From: an uncultured Sphingomonadales bacterium
Lineage (GTDB): Bacteria; Pseudomonadota; Alphaproteobacteria; Sphingomonadales; Sphingomonadaceae
Reading direction: 5' to 3'
Length of the DNA: 6,534 nt
Assembly: GCA_937898535.1 (NCBI GenBank)
Contig: CALDKP010000052.1
Span: forward strand, 1 to 6,534
Part shown: one piece after another, positions 5,635 to 6,534 of the stretch
Layout: every line of letters begins with the position of its first letter
Position numbering within the stretch: position 1 is the stretch's first letter
Program-made: the position numbers and the translations under genes
Notes under the pieces: model-generated
Seen by the model: the letters and a program-made list of their open reading frames with translations, nothing else
What the model was told of the DNA's origin: nothing
The model's database searches: none

Positions 5635-6534
5635 AAAGGTCGATCAACAACCGGGTCGGGTCTTCAATCGCCTCTTTGACGATTTTCAGGAAAGTCACTG
5701 CCTCGCGGCCGTCGATGAGACGGTGGTCATAGCTTAGCGCCAAATACATCATTGGGCGAACAACAACCTGTCCGTCGCGGACAACGGGGCGGTCTTCGAT
5801 ACGGTGAAGACCAAGTACGGCGGACTGTGGCGGGTTGATAATCGGGGTCGACATCAGGCTGCCGAACACGCCGCCGTTGGAAATGGTGAAGGTTCCGCCC
5901 GACATATCTTCCATGGTGAGCGCGCCGGCCTTTGCCTTTGCGCCAAAATCACCAATGGCCTTTTCAATCTGGGCGAAGCTCATGGCGTCGGCGTTGCGCA
6001 CGACGGGAACAACGAGGCCATTGGGCGCGCTTACCGCGACCGATACGTCGAGATAATTGTGATAGACGATTTCGTCGCCATCGATCTGCGCATTTACGGC
6101 CGGAACATCACGCGCTGCTAAAGCAACAGCCTTGGTAAAGAAGCCCATGAAGCCGAGGCGCACTCCGTGCTTCTTTTCAAACAGGTCTTTGTAGGTTGCG
6201 CGCGCTTCGATCACAGCGGACATATCGACATCGTTAAATGTCGTCAGCAGCGCCGCTGTGTCTTGTGCAGATTTCAAACGCTTTGCGATTGTCTGGCGCA
6301 GGCGCGTCATCTTCACGCGCTCTTCCTGACGCGCACCTGTCGGTGCAGACGCAGCTGGCGTTGCCGTTGATGCCGAAGTGGCTGCAGGCGCAGGCACACC
6401 CTTTGCAGCCGCAACAACATCTTCCTTGGTCAGGCGGCCGTCTTTGCCAGTGCCTTTGATCTTGCTTGGGTCAATGCCGAGCTCGAGCACCAAGCGGCGA
6501 ACCGCAGGCGACAAGGGCAGATCGCTATTTTCCG
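5633..6534 (-). CDS. sucB: Dihydrolipoyllysine succinyltransferase, E2 of 2-oxoglutarate dehydrogenase, 5' partial
   Basis: This E2 core enzyme moves succinyl groups from lipoyl-lysine to CoA in the TCA cycle. The frame runs open through the window edge: a TTG at 6514 is internal, and codons before it read ENSDLP into the conserved LSPAVRR start of the E1/E3-binding domain. Of about 299 visible residues, roughly 7-42 are that peripheral subunit-binding domain (DGRLTKEDV at its end). Residues 43-67 are an Ala/Pro/Thr-rich flexible linker, and 68-299 are the catalytic acyltransferase domain. The active site is YDHRLIDGREAV with H270 and D274. GVRLGFMGFF, NGGVFGSLMSTPIINPPQSA and the ending DPTRLLIDL identify it as the succinyl-transferring type rather than the pyruvate dehydrogenase E2. 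The lipoyl domain(s) must lie beyond 6534. It is followed after 11 bases by lpdA, which encodes its E3 partner; sucA would be expected upstream, outside the window. Confidence 0.96.
   Translation of the reverse strand, partial: ENSDLPLSPAVRRLVLELGIDPSKIKGTGKDGRLTKEDVVAAAKGVPAPAATSASTATPAASAPTGARQEERVKMTRLRQTIAKRLKSAQDTAALLTTFNDVDMSAVIEARATYKDLFEKKHGVRLGFMGFFTKAVALAARDVPAVNAQIDGDEIVYHNYLDVSVAVSAPNGLVVPVVRNADAMSFAQIEKAIGDFGAKAKAGALTMEDMSGGTFTISNGGVFGSLMSTPIINPPQSAVLGLHRIEDRPVVRDGQVVVRPMMYLALSYDHRLIDGREAVTFLKIVKEAIEDPTRLLIDL

Noticed and set aside
6512..6514. TTG as the start of sucB
   Set aside because: It encodes the leucine of the LSPAVRR motif in the subunit-binding domain, and the frame continues to the window end without a stop.

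Overview
The window looks like chromosomal housekeeping DNA from an alphaproteobacterium, most likely a sphingomonad. Three things point there: the fused PabB-PabC folate enzyme, the class Ib-type aspartate aminotransferase, and the order 2-oxoglutarate dehydrogenase E2 - dihydrolipoyl dehydrogenase - TRIC-family channel. The lineage call rests on remembered protein similarity and a moderately high GC content judged by eye, with no search run. I see no mobile element, tRNA, rRNA, CRISPR array or phage gene.

Layout: the left half is on the + strand. It begins inside a pabB-pabC fusion gene (to 1330; its 5' end lies outside the window), then a 62-base gap that can fold into a hairpin, then aspartate aminotransferase (1393-2601). 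After a 125-base gap comes a two-gene unit: a 60-residue membrane or secreted peptide gene (2727-2909) overlapping by 26 bases an exported methionine sulfoxide reductase gene (2884-3585). The right half is on the - strand. Read in its own direction it is sucB/odhB (5' end beyond 6534), lpdA (5621-4212) and a TRIC-family channel gene (4212-3586). The two halves converge with no base between the msrA stop and the channel-gene stop.

How the genes work together: sucB and lpdA encode two of the three enzymes of the 2-oxoglutarate dehydrogenase complex in the TCA cycle. They are tightly coupled, because the sucB stop codon lies inside the lpdA ribosome binding site. The channel gene is joined to lpdA by a TGATG stop/start overlap, so it should be made with the complex. 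PabBC makes 4-aminobenzoate for folate from chorismate, and the aminotransferase supplies aspartate/glutamate-family amino-group transfer. The MsrA has an export signal and would repair oxidised methionine in the cell envelope.

The window holds no evident new multi-gene defence or mobile system. The parts most worth a second look are the exported MsrA with only one cysteine in its mature catalytic domain, the unrecognised small protein coupled to it, the channel gene coupled to the TCA operon, and the hairpin in front of the aminotransferase gene.
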